Shown here: piece by piece, positions 44,490 to 53,776 of the stretch
How positions within the stretch are numbered: position 1 is the stretch's first letter
Layout: every line of letters starts with the position of its first letter
Source of the DNA: Chloroflexus aurantiacus J-10-fl
Lineage (GTDB): Bacteria; Chloroflexota; Chloroflexia; Chloroflexales; Chloroflexaceae
Assembly (NCBI RefSeq): GCF_000018865.1
Contig: NC_010175.1
Span: 1 to 64,000 of the forward strand
DNA: 64,000 nucleotides
Direction of reading: 5' to 3'
The notes under the pieces: generated by a model
Database searches by the model: none
Seen by the model: only the letters and a program-made list of their open reading frames with translations
What the model was told of the DNA's origin: nothing
Program-made: the position numbers and the translations under genes

Positions 44490-45361
44490 GGCAATTCTTC
44501 TGGCCACAGTGGATGAACAATCTCATCAATGGCTGCTTCAAGCGCGGCAATTTCAGCCGTCAGTGTGTAGTAGCGGGCACGACCCTCGGTATGGCGGGCC
44601 AGCCAAAAGGGTTGGAACGGTTCTGGGATTGGGTTACGGAGCGCACGGGCAACTTCAGCCAGCAGATCACGAAATTCCAGTTCCCACCAGCGTTCAAGCA
44701 GCGGGCTAAGCGTGCTGCCCGGCGGCCCGAAATCGGCCAACAGCCGGCGGGCAAATTCACGGCTTAGTGTATGTCGTTCGTGGGCCATGGTCACTGCCTG
44801 TGCAGCAAGCTCCGCCAGTCGCCCGCCAATGGCAGTGGGTACCGGCGGCAGGGTAAACGTGTCGTGAGCTTGCCGGATCATCTGCTTTCCTTTAGTCGAA
44901 GCAAGCAGAGCCAGGGTAAGGTGATCGGCAGGTGCCACCATCCGAACCGGCGCCAGAACGACTGCCTGACCGGCATCCCAACTCAGACACACTTGATCAC
45001 CATCGCCGATACATATCCGCGGGGTTGGTGCGGTCAGCACCGCAGTCGCCGCAGCCGGCAATTCCCACCAGTACGGTTCCGGATCATCGGCATACTCACG
45101 CAGATGCCGTTGCAAGCCAGGGTGGTGCCTGACCAGGTCAGCAAACGAATTGATACCCAGACGCTGCGAATATCCGTGTGGCAGCGTCAACAGCCAGCGT
45201 TCACCGGTTGGCGTATACCAGGGCTGCAATGATTCGCGGTCAACAACCGGACGCAGAAGGGGAGCGCAGGCCGGATCGAAAATGACAGCCTGATCGCGTG
45301 CTGCGCGCGAGAAGAAGAGTGCCGGTTTAGGCGTTGGAATACCAGAAATAAATGTGCGCAT
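44486..45361 (-). CDS. Stand-alone protein resembling the C-terminus of type IIG restriction enzymes
   Basis: A 291-aa product, no membrane segment or signal. The last 120 residues read HERHTLSREFARRLLADFGP, LLERWWELEFRDLLAEVARA, and EIAALEAAIDEIVHPLWPEE. This follows the pattern at the end of type IIG/BREX-like restriction-methylase polypeptides (LSREIARRL... WWxLDF... RLEAEIDARVYxLxGL). Upstream residues (PTGERWLLTLPHGYS, PYWWELPAA) resemble the TaqI-type specificity domain. No methyltransferase motif (NPPY) is present and no R-M gene adjoins it. It may be a remnant or a re-used recognition domain. It is coupled to yigZ by an ATGA overlap. Confidence 0.6.
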   Translation of the reverse strand: MRTFISGIPTPKPALFFSRAARDQAVIFDPACAPLLRPVVDRESLQPWYTPTGERWLLTLPHGYSQRLGINSFADLVRHHPGLQRHLREYADDPEPYWWELPAAATAVLTAPTPRICIGDGDQVCLSWDAGQAVVLAPVRMVAPADHLTLALLASTKGKQMIRQAHDTFTLPPVPTAIGGRLAELAAQAVTMAHERHTLSREFARRLLADFGPPGSTLSPLLERWWELEFRDLLAEVARALRNPIPEPFQPFWLARHTEGRARYYTLTAEIAALEAAIDEIVHPLWPEELP

Positions 45362-45521
45362 TCTTAGTGGGTCATGCTACAATAAAGATCATGATATAGT
45401 ATACAACTGTATCATACATGAAAACACAATCAACCGTTTAATGTGTAGTGGCAGCTAGCCAGTTATTGTCACGTGTTGTTTATCGTTCACGGCGCTCTCT
45501 GATAGTCGCAAGGAGCCATCC

Positions 45522-48500
45522 ATGACCGAACTGGCCGAACAGGTGCCATCGGTTGCGGTAAGCGCCCCCCTATTACCTCTGAAAATCACGCCGCCACCGG
45601 TGCGGTCTGATGAGATGCTGCGTCCCGATTTGCAGGCGCTGTTGGCTGAAGTTCGTCTGCTGCCGGCAACAGTGGTTGTCGCGCCGGCCGGCTATGGCAA
45701 GACAACACTCCTCGCCCAATGGGCCGATCAACTAATCCAGACCGGGGCGCAGGTCGCCTGGCTCGGTTTAGAGGCCACCGATCAAGAACCGGCGTTGCTG
45801 CTGGCATATCTCATTGGGGCAATACGGCGGGTCATACCTTCACTAGGCGATCAGGCATCACGAATCTTGCAGAGTATCTCAAGCCTGGATCGGAACTGGC
45901 CGCTGGTAGCAGGTGCATTGCTCAGCGATATTCAACGCGAATTACAATCACTGACTGTCCTGATCCTGGATGATGTACATCTGGTGGCTGATGGGCCGAT
46001 CACTGCCGATTTGCTGGGCTATCTGCTCAGAGCAGCACCACCACATCTTCACATTGTGATGGCTTCACGCCGCCCCCTCACCTTTGCTCCCCTACCTCGC
46101 CTTCGCGCTGAGGGGACATTGCTTGAAGTTGGGGCAAATGATCTCTTGCTACGGCGTCACGAAGTTGTTGAATTATTACAGCGAGCCGGGTTAACTCTTT
46201 CTGATGAAGATATTGATCTCCTGCTCGAACGGACTGGTGGGTGGATGCTTAGTGTGCAGCTCGCCGTCCGCACACTTACCCGCCACGCCCCTTCCCAGCG
46301 CCGCAGCTATTTACAGGGATTGGTGACGAATCAGCACGATCTGTTCGAGTATCTGGCATCCGAGGTCTTGTCCGAGTTGCCTGAACCATTAGTTGATCGT
46401 CTGATTTGCGCAGCACTGCTGGGGCAGGTCAATCCGGCATTGCTCGATGAGGCCCTGAATGTCAGAGATAGCGCCCAATTAATCGAGCAGGCGATTGCTT
46501 TCGGGTTACCGATTACTGTTGACTCCGGCAGCACCAATGGCGAGCGTGTTTTCCGTTTTCATCCGCTCTGGCAGCGGTTGCTGGCCAACCGGGCATTGAC
46601 CCGTTTCAATCGCGTCTTTGTGCGCGAACTTCACGAACGATTCGGTGAAGTGCTGGCCCGCCATGATCAGATCGAAGCCGCATTGCGTCATCTGGCGATG
46701 GCCGAGAATCCGACTGCGATTGCCCGTGCGTTGCGTGAACATGCCTGGCCGTTGATCGATACGTTGCAGCGCGAGAGTCTGCGTAACTGGATCGAACGTT
46801 TGCCACCAGAAGTACGTGATCGAGACCCCGAACTACTCCATATGTACGGCTGGAGTCTCTTTAACACTGATCGGGAACGGGCGTTGCAACTGATCGGTGA
46901 AGCGGCTGAAGCCTACCGCCGCAGCGGCCTACCAGCTCAGGAGTTGCGTGCGCTGCGTGATATGACGGTGCTCCTCTTTTGGGCTGATACACCAGCTCGC
47001 TTTAATCTGGTGTGTCGGCAGGTCATCGATGCAGCGGGGCGTGCCAACGACACCTGGTCACGAGGTGCAGCCCTGATCGGCCTGATGGCGCTGCTTTACA
47101 GTCGTGGTCGCTTCCGGGCAGCGCTGCGCGTGGCACGTTGGGTTGATCGCCGACCGTTGAGTGTGTTGTGGCAATGGCTACTGGCTGTTTTACGTGCGTC
47201 CATCTACATCCAGCAAGGGTATCCCACCGAAGCACTATCAGCAATTCGCGCAGCGCTGGAATTACCGCGTATAGACCGTAACGATCTGCTACGCCAGTCA
47301 CTGCTGCTCTTGCAGGCGATGGCGTTGTATCAACAGGGAAAGCGTGATGATGCGCTTAGTCTCGCTCAAGAGAGTTATACCCGCTTGAATGATTATGCAC
47401 CCGGCAGTGTGCTGGTCGGTAATGCAGCCTTGATACTCACCCTGCTGTTGATTGAACACGAACAGTTTGAGGTAGCCGCGACCTATCTCCAGCGAGTACG
47501 CCAGATAGCCGGACATCTCGATGATCATTTTCTGACGACACGCGCCCGTATTGTTGAGATCTATGCCCTGTTTCGCAGTACCCGCTCAGCAGCCGCTACA
47601 GCGCAGGCACTGACATTATTGCGTCAGCTCCAGGCGAAGGGAGAAAACGTTGAACGATCAGTAGCCGGCAATAACACCGTTCTCTTCTCGCAAGAGCTTT
47701 GGATGCAGAGTCTGCTGCTGATTGTGTTAGGAGAAGGTGGTGAGCCGCAACGTGCGCTCGAACTGGCCAATGAGCTTGTTACGCAGATGGCACAACGAAA
47801 CGATGGTCTGTTCCGGGCGCTTGTTCATATATATCGCGCCTACCTCGTTGCCCAGCAGCGACCTGATGATCCTGCAATTGCCACCGATCTGGCGACGGCA
47901 TGTGCCATTTGTGATCGCACAGGGGTTGAGTCGCTGCCGTTCCTCCCGCAAACGGTTATGAACTGGGCGATCACTGCGGCGCTTCGGATCGGGTTGTCAA
48001 GTCGGGCAATGATCGCTGCCCTTCGCCAATTCGATACGACAACGCTGAGTGTCATATTGATGCCACTGCTGGAAGAGACATTTCCATTAGCGGTGCGCCT
48101 GCGGAGTATCAATCTCGTCGGTGAACTGGGCCTGGTCAATGCGTATGGTACCCTTCGCGGCTTACTGAAAGAACGTTCACCACAGGTACGCGCAGCAGCG
48201 AGCGAGGCGCTGGAGCGCCTGGTCTATCGTCCCCCTTATCGCCTGGTGATCCGCGCATTGGGTAATTTCCAGGTATTGCGCGGCGACCAGGAGATTCGTG
48301 ATCGTGACTGGCGCAGTGTGAAAGCTCGCCATCTGCTACAGTTGCTGCTGATCGAACGGGGGCGCATGCTACCCCGTGAGCAGATTATGGATATGCTCTG
48401 GCCGGGCCTTGACAGCGAGTCGGCGTCGAACAATCTGCGGGTAACAGTGAGTCGGCTGATTAAGGCCCTGGAACCGGATCGACCAGAAGGTGCGCCAACG

Positions 48501-49011
48501 TATTACCTGCTCCAACAAGGCGATACGTATGGGTTCAACGTCGAGAGTGACCATTCGTATGATGTAGCCAGATTCGTGCAGGTTGTCGAACAGGGCCGAC
48601 GTGACCTGCAACTCAAACGCATTAATGAGGCACGCAAGGCATTTCAAGAGGCGGTCAACCTGTACAATGGCCCATTCTTACCGGATAGTCTGTACGAAGA
48701 CTGGTCAGTTGTGGAACGTGAACGGCTGGAATTGCTGTTTATCGAAGCGGCACTCGGCCTGGGTCATTTTCTTTGATGAAGGTCAGTTTCACGAGGCGAT
48801 TAAGCTGGGCTGGCGGGTGCTGGAATACGACAAGGCGCAAGAAGAGGCGTATCAGTTACTGATTAAGGCGTACCATGCTATCGGAGAGCGCAGTACGGCG
48901 ATTCGCCTCTATCAACGCTGCGTTACCGCACTGCGCGAAGAATTGGGGGTTGAGCCATTACCAGAAACGGTCGCTTTGTTTGAGCTGGTGCGCGGTAAGC
49001 GTGCTTCATAA
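45522..49011 (+). CDS. MalT/SARP-like ATP-dependent regulator with BTAD domain, joined by a +1 frameshift
   Basis: A very large STAND-type regulator; ATG 45522 follows AAGGAG. The first frame (1084 aa, to TGA 48774-48776) has the P-loop VVVAPAGYGKTTLLAQWAD, Walker B LTVLILDDVHLV, and NB-ARC/MalT helices. A long TPR-like array (about 400-850) comes next, then an OmpR-type winged helix (LGNFQVLRGDQEIRDRDWRS, LLLIERGRMLPREQIMDMLW) and the start of a BTAD domain. The BTAD continues in the +1 frame from 48775 as DEGQFHEAIKLGWRVLEYDK and ELGVEPLPETVALFEL, to 49011. The shift is at CTT-TGA, the same codon pair as the RF2 (prfB) programmed shift. It could be real recoding or a mutation. Target genes unknown. 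Confidence 0.8.
48771..48776 (+). promoter_or_regulatory. Candidate +1 frameshift site CTT-TGA
   Basis: CTT (48771-48773) then the in-frame stop TGA followed by T. A slip of the Leu-tRNA from CTT to TTT would place GAT in the A site and join the two frames exactly. A weak GGG (48761-48763) lies seven bases upstream; the strong Shine-Dalgarno stimulator of prfB at three bases is not seen. Confidence 0.45.
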
Positions 49012-49108
49012 TCCATCGGCACATTTCCGTTGCACACTGACCACAAACAGAAGACGGGCATCATCTGTGCTGACATCGTGGCAATGCACCAGCTTCTGGC
49101 GTTGCAGA

Positions 49109-49327
49109 CTACCCGGAAGGATTGGTTGACTGACCGGTTACAGGTGCAGGTTCGGCATGACTGAGATGCGTCGTAATAAACGCCAGCAGTTCATCGAGCT
49201 GATCAATCCGGCTCTCCAGGCCGGTACCGATGTGTTGAATGCGCCCATGCCACCGTGGCGACGTAGAATCGCCATTGTCAGCCACTACAATCCGCACCAG
49301 AAATGATTCGACTCGCCGAGTCGCCAT
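49109..49327 (-). CDS. Small conserved-looking protein, unknown function
   Basis: A 72-aa frame with a good GAGGA ribosome binding site seven bases before ATG 49327. It reads [38 protein letters not shown] and [12 protein letters not shown]. The shape (short strand, WxGxIQHxxTGxE, then LxELLAFI) is one I associate with small uncharacterised Chloroflexi proteins. It lies between and opposite to the BTAD regulator and leuB. No partner is evident. Confidence 0.55.
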   Translation of the reverse strand: MATRRVESFLVRIVVADNGDSTSPRWHGRIQHIGTGLESRIDQLDELLAFITTHLSHAEPAPVTGQSTNPSG

Positions 49328-49438
49328 ACATTTTTCCTCGTGTTACCATCTATGACAGGCGTTCGCACACTTAGTAGTATCATACATGCGTGTCCTTACC
49401 GTTTCATAACCATTTTTGAATGTGTTGCGAGGTTTACT

Positions 49439-50515
49439 GTGCAAGCTGTGATTGCTGTCCTTCCCGGCGATGGAATCGGGCCAGAGGTTGTGGCTGAGGG
49501 CGTGAAGGTACTACAGGCGATTGCCAGGCGGTTCGGTCATCAATTCACCTTTCACGAGGCTCTGATCGGTGGGTGCGCGATTGATGCGACAGGAGAGCCA
49601 CTACCAGCGGCTACGATTACATTATGTCAATCCGCCGATGCGGTGCTGCTCGGTGCAGTAGGCGGGCCGAAATGGGACGATCCGCAAGCCCGTGTGCGCC
49701 CAGAGCAGGGATTGTTGGGCATTCGGAAAGCACTCGGCCTGTTTGCCAACCTTCGTCCGGTACGCATCTATCCGCAGTTGATCAACGCCTCGCCGATCCG
49801 ACCTGAACGGTTGCAGGGAGTTGATCTGATTGTCGTCCGTGAACTGACCGGCGGTATCTACTTCGGCGAGAAACGTCGCGAACGCACTGCCGATGGCGAA
49901 TGGGCCAGCGACCTCTGCATCTACACCGAGGAAGAGATTGTGCGCGTTGTGCGCGTTGCAGCACGGCTGGCCCGTCAACGACGCGGTAAAGTTACTCTGG
50001 TTGATAAGGCCAACGTTTTGGAGACGAGCCGTCTATGGCGGAGTATCACCACACGTCTGATGCAAACCGAGTTCCCCGATCTGCAATTTGAGACCATGCT
50101 GGTTGATGCGTGTGCTATGCACCTCATCCGCCGTCCGGCTGATTTCGATGTGATCGTCACCGAGAATATGTTTGGCGACATCCTTACCGATGAAGCCTCG
50201 ATGCTGGCCGGTTCGATGGGTATGCTCCCATCAGCGTCACTGGCTGATGGTCGGCTGGGTTTGTACGAACCGATCCACGGCTCGGCACCGGACATTGCCG
50301 GTCAAGGCAAGGCGAATCCACTGGCAACGATCCTGAGTGTAGCGATGCTCTTGCGCTACTCGCTCGATCTACCCGCCGAAGCCGATTGTGTCGAAGCGGC
50401 AGTTGCCTCGGTGATCGAACGGGGAATTGTGACCGCCGATATTGCTGTGCCGGGACAGGCTGCGTACAGTACCGCAGCCGTCGGTGATGCGGTAGTTGCT
50501 GCGATTGCCGCTTGA
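49439..50515 (+). CDS. leuB: 3-Isopropylmalate dehydrogenase
   Basis: Third step of leucine biosynthesis: oxidative decarboxylation of 3-isopropylmalate with NAD. The GTG at 49439 ([18 protein letters not shown]) is chosen: GAGG lies seven bases before it and the family N-terminus starts there; the frame reaching back to 49340 is rejected. The 358-aa product has GGPKWDDP, the substrate-binding [10 protein letters not shown], catalytic Tyr and Lys in CIYTEEEI and [12 protein letters not shown], and the metal-binding [17 protein letters not shown]. LeuB rather than isocitrate or homoisocitrate dehydrogenase is supported by [13 protein letters not shown]. It stands alone, apart from other leu genes. 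Confidence 0.94.
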   Translation: MQAVIAVLPGDGIGPEVVAEGVKVLQAIARRFGHQFTFHEALIGGCAIDATGEPLPAATITLCQSADAVLLGAVGGPKWDDPQARVRPEQGLLGIRKALGLFANLRPVRIYPQLINASPIRPERLQGVDLIVVRELTGGIYFGEKRRERTADGEWASDLCIYTEEEIVRVVRVAARLARQRRGKVTLVDKANVLETSRLWRSITTRLMQTEFPDLQFETMLVDACAMHLIRRPADFDVIVTENMFGDILTDEASMLAGSMGMLPSASLADGRLGLYEPIHGSAPDIAGQGKANPLATILSVAMLLRYSLDLPAEADCVEAAVASVIERGIVTADIAVPGQAAYSTAAVGDAVVAAIAA

Positions 50516-50526
50516 CTGGCCGGCTA

Positions 50527-50535
50527 TGCTATACT
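50527..50535 (+). promoter_or_regulatory. Extended -10 promoter of the mcm-meaB unit
   Basis: TGCTATACT, 50 bases before the ATG at 50585. TTGACT lies upstream but only 12 bases away, so the TG extension is more likely to matter. Confidence 0.5.
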
Positions 50536-50584
50536 GAAGGCCACGCTACCGAACCAGAATCGTGAACAGCGGAAGGAGCGCTCG

Positions 50585-50992
50585 ATGGAGCGAAAGATTC
50601 GTGTGTTGGTCGCCAAACCCGGTCTCGACGGTCATGATCGTGGCGCGAAGGTGATTGCCCGGGCCTTACGTGATGCCGGAATGGAAGTGATCTACACCGG
50701 CCTTCAGCAAACGCCGCAAATGATTGTTGAAGCGGCATTGCAAGAAGACGTTGACGTGATCGGTCTCTCGATCCTTTCCGGTGCCCACATGACTCTGCTA
50801 CCAAAAGTCATGCAGTTGCTGCGCGAACAAGGGATGACCGATGTGCTGGTCGTTGCCGGCGGTATCATCTCCGATGAAGACGCCGAGATTCTCAAGCGTG
50901 AGCACGGCATTGCCGAGGTGTTCGGCCCCGGTTCGTCAACACAGGCGATCATCGATTTCATTCGTTCTCACGTCGAGTTAACGCGGGGTTGA
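50585..50992 (+). CDS. Methylmalonyl-CoA mutase, small (B12-binding) subunit
   Basis: A 135-aa protein formed only of the cobalamin-binding domain of methylmalonyl-CoA mutase, which interconverts methylmalonyl- and succinyl-CoA. The base-off/His-on motif DGHDRG (DxHxxG) is at about residue 15, followed by [19 protein letters not shown] (SxL) and [13 protein letters not shown] (GG). ATG 50585 follows AAGGAGC. The large catalytic subunit must be encoded elsewhere, as no mutA is adjacent. MeaB follows by three bases. In Chloroflexus the reaction is needed in the 3-hydroxypropionate bi-cycle, which passes propionyl-CoA through methylmalonyl-CoA. Confidence 0.93.
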   Translation: MERKIRVLVAKPGLDGHDRGAKVIARALRDAGMEVIYTGLQQTPQMIVEAALQEDVDVIGLSILSGAHMTLLPKVMQLLREQGMTDVLVVAGGIISDEDAEILKREHGIAEVFGPGSSTQAIIDFIRSHVELTRG

Positions 50993-50995
50993 ACC

Positions 50996-51946
50996 ATGAG
51001 TGAACACGAATTGGTGACGCGCCTGCGCAACGGTGAGCGTCGGGCACTGGCGCGTGCCATTTCCCTGGTCGAGCAGGGTGGGCCAACAGCGCGCGCATTA
51101 CTGGCCGCCGCGTACCCTTACGGCTCCGCTCATCGCGTCGGTATTACCGGCCCGCCAGGCGCCGGCAAATCGACCCTGGTCACTGCACTGGCCCAGGAAT
51201 GGCGTAAGCGCGGGGTGCCGGTCGGGATTGTCGCTGTCGATCCCTCGTCACCATTCAGCGGCGGTGCCGTACTGGGTGACCGCATCCGAATGCAGGCCCT
51301 CGGTGGCGATCCGGGCGTCTTCATCCGCAGTATGGCCAGTCGTGGCCGGATGGGAGGACTGGCACGGGCCACGGCTGATGCAGTCACGCTGATTGCCGCA
51401 GCCGGGTTCCCGGTGATATTGATTGAAACCGTCGGCGCCGGTCAGGATGAAGTTGATATTGCGCAAGCCGCTGATACTACCATCGTTGTTGAAGTGCCCG
51501 GCATGGGTGATGATGTGCAGAGCATTAAGGCCGGGATGCTCGAAATCGCCGATGTCTTTGTGGTCAACAAGGCAGATCGCCCCGGCGTCGACCAGACGGT
51601 GCGTCAGCTCCGCACGATGTTGAACCTCGGTGCACCACCAGTCGATGGCTGGATGCCGCCGGTGCTGACGGCAATTGCTACCACCGGTGAAGGGTGTGCT
51701 CAGATCGTTGATGCAGTAGAACAGCACCGTCAACATCTCATCGCGTCGAACAGCCAGTCGCAGCGAGCACTGAGTGCTGCCGAACGAGAACTGACTGCCG
51801 CTGTACAAGAACTCGTTCTCGAACGACTACGCGGTTCACGCTGGAGTGAGCTGGTACAGCAGATTGCTGCCCGTCAGCGTGATCCATACGCCGCAGCGAA
51901 CGAGTTGCTCACAGCCGATGTGATCGTGCGTGATGGGGAAGAGTAG
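50996..51946 (+). CDS. meaB: Methylmalonyl-CoA mutase-associated GTPase MeaB
   Basis: G3E-family chaperone that loads and protects adenosylcobalamin on the mutase. The 316-aa product has the P-loop GPPGAGKSTLVTAL, VGIVAVDPSSPFSGGAVLGD, the switch region FIRSMASRGRMGGLARAT, VILIETVGAGQDEVDIAQ, and NKADRPG. Start ATG 50996 lies three bases after the mutase small-subunit stop. Formerly annotated as ArgK; the neighbour settles the MeaB assignment. Confidence 0.95.
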   Translation: MSEHELVTRLRNGERRALARAISLVEQGGPTARALLAAAYPYGSAHRVGITGPPGAGKSTLVTALAQEWRKRGVPVGIVAVDPSSPFSGGAVLGDRIRMQALGGDPGVFIRSMASRGRMGGLARATADAVTLIAAAGFPVILIETVGAGQDEVDIAQAADTTIVVEVPGMGDDVQSIKAGMLEIADVFVVNKADRPGVDQTVRQLRTMLNLGAPPVDGWMPPVLTAIATTGEGCAQIVDAVEQHRQHLIASNSQSQRALSAAERELTAAVQELVLERLRGSRWSELVQQIAARQRDPYAAANELLTADVIVRDGEE

Positions 51947-51972
51947 ACGATGTGCTCCAGTGGCCTGGAGAT

Positions 51973-52151
51973 ATGCACCACAGAGGCGCAGAGGGCACAG
52001 AGGGATTGGTAGTATCTAAAGGTAAGTCCAATGCACCGTGAAGCAGGTGAGATCAGGCAATTAGCCTTTCTCTGCCTCTCACCATTCAACATCTCCGAGT
52101 GCTCTGTGTCTCTGTGGTGACACAACTCTACCTGTGTCTCTGTGGTGACAA
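51973..52151. repeat. CACAGAGG-type inverted motifs
   Basis: CACCACAGAGGCGCAGAGGG at 51973-51992 faces two direct copies of CTGTGTCTCTGTGGTGACA at 52105-52123 and 52133-52151. The motif also lies inside R2 (16.02 and 32.28 kb) and in degenerate form at 41.07-41.12 kb. Purpose unknown; the spacer between meaB and the mutase contains little else. Confidence 0.6.
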
Positions 52152-52176
52152 CACCTTCTCAGTAAGGAGGAATATT

Positions 52177-53520
52177 GTGCAGGTTAATCCAACCATTTTC
52201 AAAGCCTACGATATTCGTGGCATTTATCCGACCGAGCTTAACGAAGAGGTCGCCTATTTGATTGGTCGGGCGTTCGTCACTTTTCTCGGTGCCGAAACGG
52301 TGATTGTTGGCCGGGATATGCGCACATCAGGGCCAGCCCTGTTCGACGCCGTCACCCGTGGGATTATGGATCAGGGTGCCGATGTGGCCGATATTGGCAT
52401 GGTCAGCACCGATCAGTACTACTTTGCCTGTACGCAACTTGGCTTCCCCGGTATGATGGTGACGGCATCACACAACCCCAAACAGTACAATGGCTTCAAG
52501 ATGGTGCGCCGGATGCCGTACCTCTTGTCGGGTGATGAGGGTATTCAGGATTTGCGCCGGTTAGTCGAGAGTGAAGCCTTTCCGACCCCAACCCGCCGTG
52601 GTCAGCGCCGGGAGTACGACTTCAAAGAGCAATTCGTGCAGAAGGTGCTCTCGTTGATTGATGTAGACGCTATCAAGCCGCTGAAAGTGATTGTTGACAC
52701 CGGTAACGGGATGGTAGGGCCGATTTTGCAGGAGGTGTATGCCCGCTTACCGATCCAATTGACCGGGATGTACCTCGATCCCGATGGTACGCTGCCCAAT
52801 CACGGGCTTGATCCGCTGATGCCGGAAAACCGCGCCGAATTGCAACAGCGTGTGAAAGATGAGGGAGCCGACATCGGCTTCGCATTCGACGGTGACGGTG
52901 ATCGTTTCTTCGCGATTGATGATCGCGGTGAGTTTATTTCCGGTGATTTTCTCACGGCAATTCTGGGGCGTTACCTGCTTGAGAAAGAACCAGGCGCAAA
53001 GATTCTCTACGACGTGCGGGCATCGTGGGCGGTACCCGATGAGGTGCGTGCTGCCGGTGGTGTTCCGCTGGTCGAACGGGTCGGTCACGCCTTCATCAAG
53101 CGCCGCATGGCCAATGAAGACGCAATCTTTGCCGGTGAAGTCTCCGGACATTACTACTTCAAAGCCTTCGCGTTCGCCGACTCAGGCATCATTCCATCAC
53201 TCTACCTGCTCGAAATGCTCTCGAAGCGCGGGGTCAAGATGAGCGAACTGCTCGGTCGGCTGGAGTCGCGCTACTTCATTTCGGGTGAAATCAACTCACG
53301 GGTCAGCGATGTAGCCGCCAAGCTCAATGAGATTGCCGAACGCTACAGTGATGGCAAAATCGAACGAATTGACGGCGTTTCGGTGAGTTACGATACCTGG
53401 CACTTTAATGTGCGCGGGTCGAATACCGAACCGCTGATCCGGCTCAATCTCGAATCGATTGCCTCACGCGAAGAGATGGAGGCAAAACGCGATGAGGTGC
53501 TGGCCGTCATTCGTTCGTGA
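52177..53520 (+). CDS. Phosphomannomutase/phosphoglucomutase (alpha-D-phosphohexomutase)
   Basis: Interconverts hexose 1- and 6-phosphates for polysaccharide or nucleotide-sugar synthesis. The GTG at 52177 follows AAGGAGG by six bases; the frame upstream runs through repeats and is rejected. The 447-aa product has four motifs in order: the phosphoserine loop VTASHNPKQYNG, the Mg-binding FDGDGDR, the sugar-binding GEVSGHYYF, and the phosphate-binding RGSNTEPLIR. Its single N-terminal IFKAYDIRGIYP opening is of the AlgC/ManB type. Substrate preference cannot be told by eye. Confidence 0.93.
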   Translation: MQVNPTIFKAYDIRGIYPTELNEEVAYLIGRAFVTFLGAETVIVGRDMRTSGPALFDAVTRGIMDQGADVADIGMVSTDQYYFACTQLGFPGMMVTASHNPKQYNGFKMVRRMPYLLSGDEGIQDLRRLVESEAFPTPTRRGQRREYDFKEQFVQKVLSLIDVDAIKPLKVIVDTGNGMVGPILQEVYARLPIQLTGMYLDPDGTLPNHGLDPLMPENRAELQQRVKDEGADIGFAFDGDGDRFFAIDDRGEFISGDFLTAILGRYLLEKEPGAKILYDVRASWAVPDEVRAAGGVPLVERVGHAFIKRRMANEDAIFAGEVSGHYYFKAFAFADSGIIPSLYLLEMLSKRGVKMSELLGRLESRYFISGEINSRVSDVAAKLNEIAERYSDGKIERIDGVSVSYDTWHFNVRGSNTEPLIRLNLESIASREEMEAKRDEVLAVIRS

Positions 53521-53601
53521 TGGCTGGTTTGCCCGCACAGCATCGAAATATTATGGTCAGCCAACGAGATTTGCGCATAATGGGTTGACGCTAACTCGAT
53601 A

Positions 53602-53637
53602 CAGGCAGGAGTCATCGGCAATGTCCGCTCCTGCCTG
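53602..53637 (+). terminator. Hairpin after the phosphohexomutase
   Basis: Perfect 10-bp stem CAGGCAGGAG (53602-53611) / CTCCTGCCTG (53628-53637), with a 16-base loop. No T-run follows. Confidence 0.5.
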
Positions 53638-53715
53638 CCTCGATCAGACCGGCATCCTCTGAAATCCAACTTAGTACTCCCTCCCTCACCCCCATTTTGC
53701 GCCTGCGCAACCTTA

Positions 53716-53724
53716 TGCTACAAT
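53716..53724 (+). promoter_or_regulatory. Extended -10 promoter of the ATP-grasp operon
   Basis: TGCTACAAT, 53 bases before the GTG at 53777. Same layout as the elements at 1873, 12290 and 50527. Confidence 0.5.
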
Positions 53725-53776
53725 CAGCCCTGTCAGATCGATATTCCATACTCTTTGCCATATCAGGAGGTTTATT

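Noticed and set aside
49012-49108. Short minus-strand frame reading RQKLVHCHDVSTDDARLLFV
   Set aside because: No start codon or ribosome site, and no link in frame to the 49109-49327 gene.
52099-52176. Upstream part of the phosphohexomutase frame
   Set aside because: It consists of CTGTGTCTCTGTGG repeats; GTG 52177 has AAGGAGG.
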